This document shows positions 12,743 to 13,078 of a DNA stretch of 13,078 bases, one piece after another. The stretch is from Clostridia bacterium (lineage in GTDB: Bacteria; Bacillota; Clostridia; Oscillospirales; CAG-272): positions 1 through 13,078 of the forward strand of contig JAFTLM010000294.1 in NCBI GenBank assembly GCA_017455945.1. Direction: 5' to 3'. Both the position numbers and the translations under genes were made by a program. The notes below the pieces were generated by a model. That model saw only the letters and a list, made by a program, of their open reading frames with translations, was not told the origin of the DNA and ran no database searches. Within the stretch, counting starts at the first letter, position 1. Each line of letters begins with the position of its first letter.

Positions 12743-12794
12743 GCCATTTAACATAGGTGTACTGTGCCTTTTTGTTGAATGGCTTTTCTATTTT
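12742..12794 (+). terminator. Terminator or attenuator hairpin after the small peptide
   Basis: AGCCATTTAACA (12742-12753) pairs with TGTTGAATGGCT (12773-12784) with one G-T wobble. A 19-base centre can form a few further pairs, and a T-rich run follows (12785-12794). The stop codon of the peptide overlaps the first arm by one base. Confidence 0.72.
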
Positions 12795-12805
12795 GAGGAC
12801 TAATT

Positions 12806-13078
12806 ATGGCAAAGAAATTTTGGACTTTTATCGGCAACGATAAATACGATATAGGTCTTACAGGCAGCACCGTGTACGTTTACGATAAAAACGGCACAGA
12901 GCTTGCTACCTTCAAGGATCTTACATACGCATATAATGCGGTTATCTCTCCGCTCGGTGATATTTTTGTAGTTAAAACTACCGATGGAAGAATGGCAATC
13001 TACTCTTTTGAGCCGTTAAAGCTCGTCAAAAAGTTCCGTTTTTCCAAGATTGACGGCGGTCAGGATGAAAATATGCTA
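12806..13078 (+). CDS. Beta-strand-rich protein, 3' partial
   Basis: The first 91 residues of a gene that runs past the right edge, starting MAKKFWTFIGNDKYDIGLTG. GAGG at 12795-12798, 7 bases before ATG, supports the start. The sequence is made of short strands joined by turns (TVYVYDKNGTELATF, NAVISPLGDIFVVKTTDGR, MAIYSFEPLKLVKKFRF), as in repeats of a beta-propeller or related beta-sheet protein. There is no signal peptide or membrane segment in the visible part, so it is probably cytoplasmic. I do not recognise a named family. The only promoter seen upstream is the one before the small peptide, so read-through of the hairpin probably sets its expression. Confidence 0.7.
   Translation, partial: MAKKFWTFIGNDKYDIGLTGSTVYVYDKNGTELATFKDLTYAYNAVISPLGDIFVVKTTDGRMAIYSFEPLKLVKKFRFSKIDGGQDENML

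Noticed and set aside
1..13078. CRISPR array, tRNA or rRNA gene, or insertion sequence with DDE transposase
   Set aside because: I saw no regularly spaced repeats, no cloverleaf-like segment and no DDE transposase; the only mobility enzymes are serine recombinases.

Overview
The window looks like an accessory, recombinase-rich island from a low-to-moderate GC member of the Bacillota, most likely class Clostridia. Reasons: almost every gene has a strong AGGAGG-type ribosome binding site, promoters are of the TTGACA/TATAAT type, coding is dense, and the protein families are ones I know from mobile elements of gut and environmental Clostridia (tandem large serine recombinases with a SHOCT protein, pairs of small XRE regulators, a SLOG/DUF1273-type protein). 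The genus cannot be fixed from sequence alone.

Layout. (1) 1-331: tail of an unidentified gene and a 68-residue hypothetical, both +. (2) 351-1870: two single-gene + cassettes, a membrane-anchored XRE regulator and a Pol-beta-type nucleotidyltransferase. Each has its own promoter and each ends in a near-copy of the same terminator hairpin. (3) 1959-5442: a tight four-gene + operon: HTH/zinc-ribbon protein, a 54-residue SHOCT-like protein and two complete serine recombinases. (4) 5456-5485: a bidirectional terminator where two operons converge. (5) 5496-10879: a six-gene - operon, transcribed from the right: a truncated recombinase with a broken active site, an intact recombinase with a long non-standard C-terminus, two small stand-alone proteins resembling that C-terminus, a ParB-type protein with HTH and AT-hook, and a second ParB-like protein. 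(6) 11033-11888: two divergently transcribed paralogous XRE repressors. (7) 11972-13078: a SLOG-family protein, a 30-residue peptide followed by a terminator-like hairpin, and the start of a beta-strand-rich protein that runs off the window.

How it may work together. Within each recombinase operon the gaps run from a 31-base overlap to 50 bases, and most are overlaps or 1-10 bases, so the products are probably made together. The + operon looks like an excision/integration module of a known type. The - operon is less ordinary: a catalytically dead recombinase partner, a new-looking accessory domain present three times (once fused, twice free), and two ParB-like proteins suggest a multi-protein recombination or DNA-partitioning complex. 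The XRE pair upstream is the obvious candidate regulator. The functions of the accessory domain, the dead partner and the ParB-like proteins are inferences; no attachment sites could be identified with confidence.
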